A DNA stretch of 57,369 nucleotides from UBA1858 sp045105615 (lineage in GTDB: Bacteria > Pseudomonadota > Gammaproteobacteria > UBA4575). Positions 35,960 to 44,919 of this stretch are shown piece by piece. The notes under the pieces were generated by a model. That model was not told the DNA's origin, ran no database searches, and saw only the letters and a program-made list of their open reading frames with translations. A program made the translations under genes and the position numbers. Position 1 is the stretch's first letter, and each line of letters opens with the position of its first letter. The stretch lies in assembly GCA_045105615.1 (NCBI GenBank), contig JBGCDS010000005.1, positions 1 through 57,369 on the forward strand, given 5' to 3'.

Positions 35960-36550
35960 CTAACTATTGTCATTTAACGGCACATTAAAATCTGGAGCCA
36001 AATAAACCGCTTCAAACACTCGACGTAAATTACTCATTGCTTCTAAAGAATCATCACCTTTAAGCGCATTCTTAGCACTAATTAAACTAGCTTTTGCAAA
36101 CGTATAGTCAAAAAATGCATGTGTAGAGTGGAGGTCTTGATTACTACCCTTGTAAACAATGTCTGATTCAATCTTATACGACAATGTAGGCATAGAATTA
36201 ACGTTCTTCAATGTCTCCTCATCTAATCTTGGATAAAAATGCTCATAAGAATTAGCAATTTCCGTATTATATTTACTGTCAGTGTGAGTAACAGTTTTAT
36301 GAGCATACGAATCCTCAATCAATTCAATTCCTTTGATCGCCTGTTCAACACTAGCTAATGATGTTGATGGATTAACTCTTATTGCAGTAATTGCATTTTC
36401 AGTCTCTTCGAGCACGCTATTCACTGCATTAGGCACAACTTCTTGCTGTGAGTTTGTGTTAGCCAATGCCGGCTTAATTAAAGCAAAGCTCAGCAGCAAG
36501 GCAATGGGTGCAAGTAGATAAAATGGCTGTTTAGTATCATTTTTTGACAT
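35960..36550 (-). CDS. Exported protein, weakly YfdX-like
   Basis: 196 residues from the ATG at 36550 (frame open to 36583, overlapping the hpf-like gene). A signal peptide (F-Y-L-L-A-P-I-A-L-L-L-S-F-A-L-I-K-P-A-L-A) leads to an all-helical periplasmic domain with V-L-E-E-T-E-N-A-I-T-A-I and A-S-V-E-Q-A-I-K-G-I-E-L-I, which recalls YfdX-like stress proteins, though the match is weak. It is translationally linked to the upstream HPF-like gene. Confidence 0.55.
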   Translation of the reverse strand: MSKNDTKQPFYLLAPIALLLSFALIKPALANTNSQQEVVPNAVNSVLEETENAITAIRVNPSTSLASVEQAIKGIELIEDSYAHKTVTHTDSKYNTEIANSYEHFYPRLDEETLKNVNSMPTLSYKIESDIVYKGSNQDLHSTHAFFDYTFAKASLISAKNALKGDDSLEAMSNLRRVFEAVYLAPDFNVPLNDNS

Positions 36551-36579
36551 TGATTTTCCTTGTGTATAAATTAAAGTGT

Positions 36580-36927
36580 TCATGCAAAACTCCCATCAAT
36601 CGGTGCTATAGCACCCTGTTTAAATTTTCTCATTTTATTGAGTTGCTTAAGAATAGCTTTATTAGCGAGATTAATAGACGTGTTCGTCGCATCCATTAAA
36701 TTTTCGGCTTTACGCTCAATTATTAGCTGAGGTAATCCATTGGCTATAGTTTGCACTCGACAGCTTTTCAATGTCTGCCCTCTACTTCCGACATTACTGA
36801 AAAGCCGAACCACAACTTTTCTTACCTTTCTATTTTGATTTCTAAAAGTATATTTAATCTTATTATGGATTGATGATCTCGCCGCTTGGCTAATTTCAAA
36901 TCCTCTAGATTGAATGTCTATTTGCAC
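36580..36927 (-). CDS. HPF/RaiA-like ribosome-associated protein
   Basis: 115 residues with the start M-Q-I-D-I-Q-S-R-G-F, then A-A-R-S-S-I-H-N-K-I, the conserved strand V-V-V-R-L-F, and A-I-L-K-Q-L near the C-terminus, all in HPF order. HPF/RaiA proteins bind the decoding centre and hibernate ribosomes. This copy is not next to rpoN/ptsN; it sits with the YfdX-like gene and divergently from nhaR, which suggests a stress-induced paralogue. Confidence 0.75.
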   Translation of the reverse strand: MQIDIQSRGFEISQAARSSIHNKIKYTFRNQNRKVRKVVVRLFSNVGSRGQTLKSCRVQTIANGLPQLIIERKAENLMDATNTSINLANKAILKQLNKMRKFKQGAIAPIDGSFA

Positions 36928-37032
36928 TATTACCTCCTTACTCCGTTATTGATGGTTAATAATTTATACTACATCAACACAACGGACAAATCGTATTTTT
37001 TATGTTGAAAGTAAGATATTTTCGTATATTAT

Positions 37033-37062
37033 ATATAGATGGAATATAGATGGAAAAATCTA
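37033..37062. promoter_or_regulatory. Candidate LysR-type (NhaR) operator
   Basis: Between hpf and nhaR, ATATAGATGGAA occurs twice in tandem with an 11-bp period (37033-37044 and 37044-37055), and the second copy overlaps an inverted pair TAGAT-N6-ATCTA (37047-37062), the T-N11-A form used by LysR-family regulators. The position in the divergent promoter region fits autoregulation. Confidence 0.4.
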
Positions 37063-37125
37063 AATATATAATATTTCATATACATATCAATAGGTTATAA
37101 AATTCAATAGAATGGAGGGATTCTC

Positions 37126-38025
37126 GTGTCACACCTTAACTACAACCATCTACTATATTTTTGGACGGTCGCCAAGGAAGGTAGTATTGCAAAAGCATCA
37201 AGCACTTTACACATCACACCACAAACCATTAGCGGACAAATCAAAGTATTAGAGCATTCTATTGGTTCTCCATTGTTTAACCGCTCAGGACGTGGGTTAA
37301 CACTCTCAGAGACAGGCAGAATGGTAAATGTTTATGCTGAAGAAATTTTCTCTTTAGGCTCTGAATTAACACAAACCATCAAAAGTAAAACAGTTGCTAA
37401 CACTAAAGAACTAGTCGTTGGCATTGTTGATTCAATACCTAAATTAATTGCCTATAGAACTTTAGCACCGTGCCTAGAACTAGAAGAAGATATTAAAATT
37501 GTTTGCTTAGAAGGTAATCTAGAAGATTTATTAGCAAAACTATCTGTTCATAAAGTCGAATTAGTCTTATCAGACAGACCGGTTCCATCTGGACTTAGCG
37601 TTAAAGCATATAACCATCTGTTAGGCGAGAGTAAAATCTCTTTCTTTGCACATAAAAATATTGCAGATCAATTTACTACAAATTTTCCAACCTCACTTAA
37701 CAGCGCACCAATGTTATTGCCACTATCTTCAAGCCCACTGAGAAGAAGCCTAGATGATTGGTTTGAAGACAATAATATATCGCCTAAGATAATCGCTGAA
37801 TTTGATGATAGTGCTTTATTAAAGGCATTTGGAGAAGCAGGAATAGGACTGTTCCCTGCTCCAGATGCTATATCAGATCATATTGTGAAGATGTACAACG
37901 CAGTAAAAATTGGAACATTAGACTCAGTCAAAGAATCATACTACGCAATATCACCAGAGCGAAAATTAAAACACCCTGGTGTTAAACAAATTACAAAATT
38001 TGCACGATCCAATATTTTTATGTGA
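37126..38025 (+). CDS. nhaR: LysR-family transcriptional activator NhaR
   Basis: 299 residues, matching E. coli NhaR along its length: N-Y-N-H-L-L-Y-F-W at the start, helix-turn-helix T-P-Q-T-I-S-G-Q-I-K-V-L-E, G-R-G-L-T-L-S-E-T-G, and C-terminal E-F-D-D-S-A-L-L-K-A-F-G. NhaR senses Na+/Li+ and activates the Na+/H+ antiporter gene nhaA and other genes (osmC and pga in E. coli). Start GTG at 37126 with GGAGG 7 bases upstream. No nhaA in this window; the divergent hpf/YfdX-like pair is the obvious local target. Confidence 0.88.
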   Translation: MSHLNYNHLLYFWTVAKEGSIAKASSTLHITPQTISGQIKVLEHSIGSPLFNRSGRGLTLSETGRMVNVYAEEIFSLGSELTQTIKSKTVANTKELVVGIVDSIPKLIAYRTLAPCLELEEDIKIVCLEGNLEDLLAKLSVHKVELVLSDRPVPSGLSVKAYNHLLGESKISFFAHKNIADQFTTNFPTSLNSAPMLLPLSSSPLRRSLDDWFEDNNISPKIIAEFDDSALLKAFGEAGIGLFPAPDAISDHIVKMYNAVKIGTLDSVKESYYAISPERKLKHPGVKQITKFARSNIFM

Positions 38026-38043
38026 ACACATGAAATTTATATT

Positions 38044-38592
38044 TTACTTAACTTGAGCTGCAATCTCGTTTTTAGCGATTGAGATGTTATCTTTAATTTG
38101 TCGGTCAACAAAACCAACAATAATTGCATCGTATTTTTCTGCGGTTTTTTTAGAAGCTTCTTTTCCAACCCTACTATTAAACTTAAGCGTTTTCTCTCCT
38201 AATGGTGATTGATAAAACTTAATGAGTTCTTGAACTTCAGGGTGCGAATAAGTATCTTTATATAACGGCATATAAATTTCATTAGTCACTTTATCGTAAG
38301 GCATAGACTTCTTAATATGTTCCTCGTAGCTCTTCACCATTATTGTAAATCTAGCCTTGAGAATTTCTCCTGCTTGCTTTTTTTGAGCTTCATTGAAGTT
38401 AGAACCATCAATGTTTTGATCAGCCGCACGTAAGAACCCAGTCTGCATTTGATTAATCACTTGAGAATTGAGGCTAATATAATTATTTACAACGCCTGTG
38501 ATTTCAAATAACTTCTTCAAATCATCATTATATGAGCCTGCATTAACAGCAGAAGATAATGCGAGCAATACTAAAATACTGAATATTTTCAT
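38044..38592 (-). CDS. Exported DUF2059 protein
   Basis: 182 residues with a signal peptide (M-K-I-F-S-I-L-V-L-L-A-L-S-S-A-V-N-A) and the helical DUF2059 domain: D-D-L-K-K-L-F-E-I-T-G, then Y-M/I-P-L-Y-K-D-T-Y-S-H-P-E-V-Q-E-L-I-K-F-Y-Q-S-P-L-G-E-K, the family's signature. Periplasmic, function unknown. Converges on nhaR with an 18-base gap. Confidence 0.85.
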   Translation of the reverse strand: MKIFSILVLLALSSAVNAGSYNDDLKKLFEITGVVNNYISLNSQVINQMQTGFLRAADQNIDGSNFNEAQKKQAGEILKARFTIMVKSYEEHIKKSMPYDKVTNEIYMPLYKDTYSHPEVQELIKFYQSPLGEKTLKFNSRVGKEASKKTAEKYDAIIVGFVDRQIKDNISIAKNEIAAQVK

Positions 38593-38755
38593 AGAGATAG
38601 AGTCCTAAATTATTTATATATCAAATCATTATTGATGCCTTGAGCATTGTAATACAACTCAGCAATATGTATCGATTATTTCTCTTTTAATCTGTTCGGA
38701 ATTCAATCTCCCCACCGCCTATATGGTTGATTAATCCAGTCAAAATTTGCAGCCG

Positions 38756-39670
38756 TTATTTAGATATCCAGCATGAATTACTATTTGTAAACTTTATAAG
38801 AAGTTTGCTTAATTTGCCCTCAAATTCGAATACACCCAAGCCAATAACAACCAATATTGCACCAAATAATACAGACAAAGTTAGCGGTTCATTGTTCAAA
38901 AATGCTCCCAACAATAATGCTGTTACTGGAGTGATCAAAGTAATCATTGAGACCTTAATCGCTTCCATATTTTTCAAGATGAAATAATAGAGAGAGAATC
39001 CCAAAGCTGTAGCAATCACACCTAGATATATAATTGCTCCCCATACATGCAAGGGAAGAGCTAAAGAGACCTCATCACTATTAATCAAGATGGCTATCAA
39101 AAACAATGGCACTGCTACGGACAAGCCACCAAGTGTCGACTCGACACCTGTGATAGGTGCATTAATTCGTTTAATTAAAACTGCACTCATTGCATGAGTA
39201 ATAGTACTAGCAAACACTGCAAGTAACCCTAATGTGGCATCACTATTAAGAACATCACTATTACCAAAAATAGTAATTAAACCCACTAAGCCGCATATCA
39301 TTCCAAGCAGCTGTATCATAGAAAAGCTTTTTTTCTTATACAGCAACTTTGATAATACACCTGTAAAAATTGGCGACAAACCAAACACAAGCGCAACCCA
39401 ACCCGATGGAATAAATTGAGCACCCCAATACACCAAAGTCATTGATGTAAAAATACCCATTCCACTTACCATATAAACTTTTAGCGCATATCTAGCAATT
39501 GGCAAACTTGACCTTGTAATTTTGAATATTAGATACAACACCAACAAACCAATTAGCATGCGAGCACTGACTCCAAACAAATATCCTCCACCAATGCTGC
39601 TCCATTGAATCGCTAATGGAGTAGTACTCCATATAATTATCACACCTAAATAGGCTGCTCTTACAAACAT
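38756..39670 (-). CDS. EamA/DMT-family transporter
   Basis: 305 residues (frame open to 39736, ATG pair at 39673/39670 preceded by GAGGAA). Ten membrane segments in two EamA repeats; I-I-W-S-T-T-P-L-A-I in TM1 and L-S-P-I-F-T-G-V-L-S in TM4 are typical of drug/metabolite exporters, and a W-S-T/P start suggests metabolite or amino-acid efflux. The ribosome site and start lie 19-22 bases after a strong terminator, so expression depends on read-through. Substrate unknown. Confidence 0.87.
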   Translation of the reverse strand: MFVRAAYLGVIIIWSTTPLAIQWSSIGGGYLFGVSARMLIGLLVLYLIFKITRSSLPIARYALKVYMVSGMGIFTSMTLVYWGAQFIPSGWVALVFGLSPIFTGVLSKLLYKKKSFSMIQLLGMICGLVGLITIFGNSDVLNSDATLGLLAVFASTITHAMSAVLIKRINAPITGVESTLGGLSVAVPLFLIAILINSDEVSLALPLHVWGAIIYLGVIATALGFSLYYFILKNMEAIKVSMITLITPVTALLLGAFLNNEPLTLSVLFGAILVVIGLGVFEFEGKLSKLLIKFTNSNSCWISK

Positions 39671-39691
39671 CATATTCCTCAAACATAAGAC

Positions 39692-39727
39692 AAAAAAAAG
39701 GCCGCAGATCAAAAACCTGCAGCCTTT
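39692..39727 (-). terminator. Terminator between promoter and EamA start (attenuator)
   Basis: On the minus strand an 11-bp stem (AAAGGCTGCAG / CTGCGGCCTTT, one G-U pair) with a 9-base loop is followed by eight T residues; the EamA ribosome site GAGGAA begins about 11 bases later. No gene other than the leader frame precedes it, so it must stop transcripts headed for EamA. Confidence 0.85.
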
Positions 39728-39753
39728 AAAATTCAATTAGTTATATATTTAAC

Positions 39754-39861
39754 TCAACATAAATTTCCTATGCGCACAGGGTTAACTGCCTCTGGTTTAA
39801 TCACCAGGTGCATCATCCGTACACAAACTCTTTGTATTGCTAAGCTAATCATGGCGTGCAT
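39754..39861 (-). CDS. Leader frame upstream of the EamA attenuator
   Basis: A 35-codon frame ending in TGA, with three possible ATG starts: 39861 (inside the -10 element), 39852 (close to the predicted transcript start, so leaderless) and the ATG-ATG pair at 39816/39813. The C-terminal part reads V-I-K-P-E-A-V-N-P-V-R-I-G-N-L-C. No run of one amino acid, so ordinary charged-tRNA attenuation is not obvious. It may be an arrest or sensor peptide, or the region may work only as RNA. Confidence 0.35.
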   Translation of the reverse strand: MHAMISLAIQRVCVRMMHLVIKPEAVNPVRIGNLC

Positions 39862-39887
39862 TTTATGAGCAATTATGCATATGTCAA
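39860..39887 (-). promoter_or_regulatory. Sigma-70 promoter for the EamA leader
   Basis: Minus strand TTGACA (39887-39882), 16-base spacer, TAAAAT (39865-39860). A perfect -35 and a good -10 about 190 bases upstream of the EamA start; transcription would begin near 39853. Confidence 0.6.
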
Positions 39888-40037
39888 GAAGATTTGAATA
39901 CAAGTTCTGTATTCGTTGCAATAAAGTGTACCCATAAAATGTTATAGCCTGACAAATTCGTCAAGTGTTACTATTATGCCGGATAAAATATCGGTCTTTA
40001 ATTTGCCTCTCCACAACATACACAGTTAGAAATATAA

Positions 40038-42851
40038 ATGGAATTTATTGTAGGACAACGTTGGATTAGTCACTCTGAAACGCAGTTAGGCTTAGGCATT
40101 GTTACTGAAGTTGCCAGCCGCCGAGTTAAGATTTTATACCCCGCCGTTAGTGAGAGCCGTATATATGCAATCGACACAGCCCCTTTGAGTAGAATTAGTT
40201 ACAATCTTGGCGACACTGTTGTAGATAGCGATGAACAATCTATACTCGTTTCTGAAATAAAAGAAGATGGAGACTTATTCACTTACTGTGGCAAAACAGC
40301 AACCAACGAATACAAACAAATCCATGAATTGGATTTAAGTTGTTTTGTTCAATTCACAACACCTCAACAGCGTCTTTTCAGTGGGCAATTAGATAAGAAT
40401 AAAAATTTTTCATTACGCATTGAAACATTAAGACATTTACATCGATTACAACAATCACCTGTGAAGGGCCTTTTAGGTTCTCGTACAGACTTATTAGCAC
40501 ATCAAATTTACATTGCCAGCAATATCGCTAACAGGCATGCACCACGTGTATTACTCGCTGATGAGGTAGGATTAGGCAAAACCATTGAAGCTGGGATGAT
40601 ATTGCATCATCAACTGCATACCGGCAAAGCCTCACGTGTATTGATATTAGTTCCTGACAGTTTAATTCATCAATGGCTAGTTGAAATGTTACGTCGGTTC
40701 AATCTCAGTTTTTCAATATTCGACCAAGAGCGAATTAATGCATTATTAGATGAAGGACATCCCAACCCATTTGAATCTGAACAAAAAATACTTTGCCCAT
40801 TAAGTTTAGTTAGCGAAGTTTCTGAAATAAAAAAGCATATGCTGTCTACTACATGGGATACTGTTATTGTTGATGAAGCTCATCACTTAAGCTGGAGTGA
40901 ACAATATGTTAGTCCCGAATATGAATGCGTTGAGCAACTTTCGCAACAATGTGAAAGCTTACTATTATTAACTGCAACTCCTGAGCAGGTAGGACTAGAC
41001 AGCCATTTTGCACGCTTGCGATTATTAGACCCGGCTAGATTTCATGAATTAGCTGCCTTTCAGAAGGAGCAAACTGGCCATACGCAACTCAATGCATTAA
41101 TCCAAAAATTATTACAAGATGAACCACTTAACCAAGAACAACAGAAACAACTCGAACAGTATCTAGGTGCATCTTGTAGTGATCAAGCATCAGAAAATAT
41201 TGATATGTTGCTTGATAGACACGGCACTGGACGAGTATTATTTAGAAATTCACGCGCCGCAGTACAAGGCTTCCCAAGCAGAGTGGCAAATCTCTGCCCT
41301 TTATATGCGTCTGATGATTATCAGCTAGAGAAGAATCAGATCTACCCTGAAATCACCTTCAAGGATGATTCATGGTTAGAACTAGATCCACGTGTTAATT
41401 GGCTAGTAGAAAAATCAAAATTATTAAAACCTCATAAAATATTAGTAATCTGTCACCATGCAGAAACTGCTATTCAGTTAGATAATTATTTGAACTTAAG
41501 AATGGGTATTCGAAGCACGTCATTCTATGAAGACTTAACCATTATAGAGCGTGACCGTGCAGCAGCATACTTTGCAGAAGGCTCTAATCCTGATGAACTA
41601 GATACTGGTGATGGTGCACAGGTACTAATTTGTTCAGAAATTGGTAGTGAAGGACGTAATTTTCAATTTGCACACCACTTAGTGTTATTTGACCTTCCAT
41701 TAAATCCTGATTTATTAGAGCAACGTATTGGTCGATTAGATCGAATTGGTCAAAAACACGACATCCAAATACACATTCCTTATATTAAGAACACCGCTCA
41801 AGAAATACTATTTAGGTGGATCCATGAAGGTATTCAATTATTCACTCAAAGTTGTTCTGCTGGTTATGAAATTTATCATAATTTTTCTTCACGTTTAAAG
41901 CTATTAATCGAATCTGCAGATGATATCGATTCCCTCAATCTCGCCAAATTAATTGATGACACTAAGTTATTCACATCCAAAACAATGCAAAGCTTACATG
42001 AAGGAAGAGATAAACTATTAGAATTAAATTCATGTAATAAACCTGAAGCAATGATATTAATTGAGAGAATCAGGACAGAAGAGCAGCATCAGTTATTAAG
42101 TGATTACATGGAAAAAGTATTTGATCAATATGGTGTTGATACAGAATTTCATTCCGAACATAGTTATATACTTCGCCCTAGCGATCATATGCCTGGAAAT
42201 TTCCCAGGGTTACGAGAAGAAGGAAATACGATTACATTCAGCCGAGAAAAAGCCTTGCTTAGAGAAGATATGGAATTTTTAAGTTGGGAACATCCAATGG
42301 TTAGCGAAGGCATGGAGATGATTCACAATAGTGAATTCGGCAATACAGCTCTCGCTGTAATCACATTAGAAAGCCTCCCCAAAGGCACACTTTTCGTTGA
42401 AACTTGGTATGCCATCAACATCATTGCAGACAAAAGATTAGAATTAGGACGCTACTTACCAATGCACCCTACGCGCTTCCTTATCGACAGCAACAAGAAA
42501 GATTACAGCCAATTATTGCCATTTGATAAAATCAATCCACTATGTAATTCAATACCGAAGAAAACAGCCTTAGCAATTGCAGAAAAAACCCGAGCAGTTA
42601 CACAGGAAATATTATTAACCTCTCAGCAACTTGCTGACAAGAAGATGATCAGCATAAAAAGTACTGCAAAAAATAATATGATTAATGATTTATCTTCTGA
42701 ACTAGACCGATTAAATTCGTTACAAAAAGTCAATACTAATATCAGAGACGAAGAAATAGAACATCTACAAAACAAAGTTCAATTATCTGGAGAGCACATA
42801 GATCGCGCGCAATTCCAGCTACAAGGAATTCGCTTAATAATCAATAATTAA
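40038..42851 (+). CDS. rapA: RNA polymerase-associated ATPase RapA
   Basis: 937 residues, Swi2/Snf2-type ATPase that recycles RNA polymerase after termination. N-terminal Tudor-like domains begin F-I-V-G-Q-R-W-I-S; helicase motif I D-E-V-G-L-G-K-T-I-E-A-G, V-D-E-A-H-H-L (motif II, DEAH), L-T-A-T-P-E-Q (III) and Q-R-I-G-R-L-D-R-I-G-Q (VI) are intact; the Spacer and C-terminal domains bring it near the E. coli length (968). Monocistronic; stop at 42851 is followed by the convergent kinase gene. Confidence 0.95.
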   Translation: MEFIVGQRWISHSETQLGLGIVTEVASRRVKILYPAVSESRIYAIDTAPLSRISYNLGDTVVDSDEQSILVSEIKEDGDLFTYCGKTATNEYKQIHELDLSCFVQFTTPQQRLFSGQLDKNKNFSLRIETLRHLHRLQQSPVKGLLGSRTDLLAHQIYIASNIANRHAPRVLLADEVGLGKTIEAGMILHHQLHTGKASRVLILVPDSLIHQWLVEMLRRFNLSFSIFDQERINALLDEGHPNPFESEQKILCPLSLVSEVSEIKKHMLSTTWDTVIVDEAHHLSWSEQYVSPEYECVEQLSQQCESLLLLTATPEQVGLDSHFARLRLLDPARFHELAAFQKEQTGHTQLNALIQKLLQDEPLNQEQQKQLEQYLGASCSDQASENIDMLLDRHGTGRVLFRNSRAAVQGFPSRVANLCPLYASDDYQLEKNQIYPEITFKDDSWLELDPRVNWLVEKSKLLKPHKILVICHHAETAIQLDNYLNLRMGIRSTSFYEDLTIIERDRAAAYFAEGSNPDELDTGDGAQVLICSEIGSEGRNFQFAHHLVLFDLPLNPDLLEQRIGRLDRIGQKHDIQIHIPYIKNTAQEILFRWIHEGIQLFTQSCSAGYEIYHNFSSRLKLLIESADDIDSLNLAKLIDDTKLFTSKTMQSLHEGRDKLLELNSCNKPEAMILIERIRTEEQHQLLSDYMEKVFDQYGVDTEFHSEHSYILRPSDHMPGNFPGLREEGNTITFSREKALLREDMEFLSWEHPMVSEGMEMIHNSEFGNTALAVITLESLPKGTLFVETWYAINIIADKRLELGRYLPMHPTRFLIDSNKKDYSQLLPFDKINPLCNSIPKKTALAIAEKTRAVTQEILLTSQQLADKKMISIKSTAKNNMINDLSSELDRLNSLQKVNTNIRDEEIEHLQNKVQLSGEHIDRAQFQLQGIRLIINN

Positions 42852-42891
42852 ACGACGACTATACACATACTTAATAATTTTTATTTATGGC

Positions 42892-44835
42892 TTAGCCTGG
42901 AAGTGTAAAAAAGAAAGTTGTTCCTCTTCCAAATTCAGAATCAAGTGAGATAGTCCCTCCATGACGTTCAATAATTTTCTTACATATTGATAAACCGATC
43001 CCAGTGCCACTATATTCAGCACGAGAGTGCAATCGTTTAAAAATTACGAATATTTTCTCTTGATATCGAGGCTTAATACCAATGCCATTATCTTTGATAG
43101 AAAATTTTACCATGCCATCTAGAGAAGTTGATTGGATTTCAACACGAGGAACATCTTTTTCACAATACTTTAATGCATTGTTCACCATATTACTAAAAAT
43201 CATCCTCATTTGAGAAGGAACAGCATAAATGTTTGGTAATTTTCTTATGATAATTTCCGCATTACGCTCTTTAATATGCACACTCAAATCATGAATCACT
43301 TCTTGCAAAAGAAGGTTGCAATCAATATCTTGTTTCTCTTCATTGCTAGATTCAACACGAGAGTATTCAAGCAAACCCTCAATCAATAACTTCATCCGTA
43401 AACAACCATCAACTGCAAAATCTATATACGTATCAGAAGCATCATCTAACTTACCTTTATACCGCTCTTTTATTAGCTGAACATAACTGCCTACCATGCG
43501 TAGAGGTTCCTGAAGATCATGTGAGGCAATATAAGCAAATTGACTTAAATCTTCATTTGATTGTTTTAGCTTCAAAGAATTCTCTTCTAATGCTTTATTC
43601 AAATATATTCTCTTCAAAGAATGTTCTCTAAGGGATTCCAAAGCAGCAGCAATATCAGAGAGCTCATCATCACCTTTAGTATTTATCTCAAATAAAAAAT
43701 CATTATTACCAAGCTTCTTAGTTATCAATGAAAGGTCAGAAAGTTTAACGACTATTCCCTTATATATGAATTTCCAAGTTATAATCAATGAAACTACCAA
43801 AGCAATGAACAAGATTAAATACAATAGATTTTGACTTTTAATAATAGTGTTATGAAGGATATCAGAAGCAGTTTCAGCATTGCTTTTAACCTGACTTGCT
43901 AACAAAAAAATAGCTGTATTAAACTGCTGCGTATGCACGATATTTTCCTGAGCTATCATTTCTAATCTTTGAGAGGTAGAAATAATTAATTTTTTCACAT
44001 CAAATATATCAGGTGAATCTTGACCATATTTAATTAATGTAGCAATGTTATTCCGTATGTCTTGATGAAAATTAACTTTTTTACTTTGAACAATAATCCG
44101 TATTATTTTTCGCAGAGAATGATTAAATTCTTGTTGGATAAATAATACACTCTCTTTATCAAGCGCATTATTGATTGCATTTAAATCTTTTCGAAGCTCT
44201 CCACTTCTCATAATGACATCTGATATTAATTCTATATTATTAATCTCCTCATGGAAAAAACCTCGCACAATATTTAATTCATGAGTTCGCATATTATTAA
44301 TTCTTTGTAAGAACTCATGATCAGTATTTATTTTCATTAATGATGCTTTATCTTCAATTGTTTCAATTGCCTTACGCATCAAATTTATTTTTTTAGCCAA
44401 TCCTTCTTCTTCATTAAGCTTATTAGATTTCAACTCATACAGCTCAATAATATTTTTATTTAGCAGGTTTAAAATAGCTTCAATTTCAATAGTTAACTCA
44501 TTTTCCAGCCCATAAGTTTTCACTTTTTTTAAATTATCAAGGAGATTCTTGCTAGATAATGATGCTTTATTCATTCTACTGTTAATCTCATCTACAGAGG
44601 ATGCAGCGTTCATCAATTGAGATTGCTTGATAATATCAATTGCCAGACTAGATAAATTACTAACATCAACTAATGCTGGTATTGATTGATTAGACAAGTT
44701 TTCTTGTACCATATCAATTTTATTAATGGCTATGGTTGCCACATAAACGGATAACATTGTCAGGAAAAGCACGGTACCAATCGATAAGATCAACACTCTA
44801 CCCACACCAGCAGATACCTTCTTCCAATAATTCAT
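42892..44835 (-). CDS. Membrane sensor histidine kinase (phytochrome-type HisKA)
   Basis: 647 residues. Two membrane helices (about 12-37 and 335-358) enclose a helical periplasmic sensor of about 300 residues; a HAMP linker (G-D-D-E-L-S-D-I-A-A-A-L-E) and the phosphoacceptor S-H-D-L-Q-E-P-L-R-M-V follow, then N-box N-A-L-K-Y-C, G1 D-N-G-I-G-I and G2 G-T-G-I-G-L-S. S-H-D-L-Q-E-P-L-R kinases usually pair with Rcp1-like single-domain regulators, one of which is encoded at 46426. The kinase is divergent from the solute-binding protein gene (84 bases). Confidence 0.85.
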   Translation of the reverse strand: MNYWKKVSAGVGRVLILSIGTVLFLTMLSVYVATIAINKIDMVQENLSNQSIPALVDVSNLSSLAIDIIKQSQLMNAASSVDEINSRMNKASLSSKNLLDNLKKVKTYGLENELTIEIEAILNLLNKNIIELYELKSNKLNEEEGLAKKINLMRKAIETIEDKASLMKINTDHEFLQRINNMRTHELNIVRGFFHEEINNIELISDVIMRSGELRKDLNAINNALDKESVLFIQQEFNHSLRKIIRIIVQSKKVNFHQDIRNNIATLIKYGQDSPDIFDVKKLIISTSQRLEMIAQENIVHTQQFNTAIFLLASQVKSNAETASDILHNTIIKSQNLLYLILFIALVVSLIITWKFIYKGIVVKLSDLSLITKKLGNNDFLFEINTKGDDELSDIAAALESLREHSLKRIYLNKALEENSLKLKQSNEDLSQFAYIASHDLQEPLRMVGSYVQLIKERYKGKLDDASDTYIDFAVDGCLRMKLLIEGLLEYSRVESSNEEKQDIDCNLLLQEVIHDLSVHIKERNAEIIIRKLPNIYAVPSQMRMIFSNMVNNALKYCEKDVPRVEIQSTSLDGMVKFSIKDNGIGIKPRYQEKIFVIFKRLHSRAEYSGTGIGLSICKKIIERHGGTISLDSEFGRGTTFFFTLPG

Positions 44836-44919
44836 TCTAAAGAATGCTCTCTATACGCCGTTACAATTAAAAGATAATTAATAGTATCGACATAAGTACA
44901 AAATGATTAAGTAATTATT

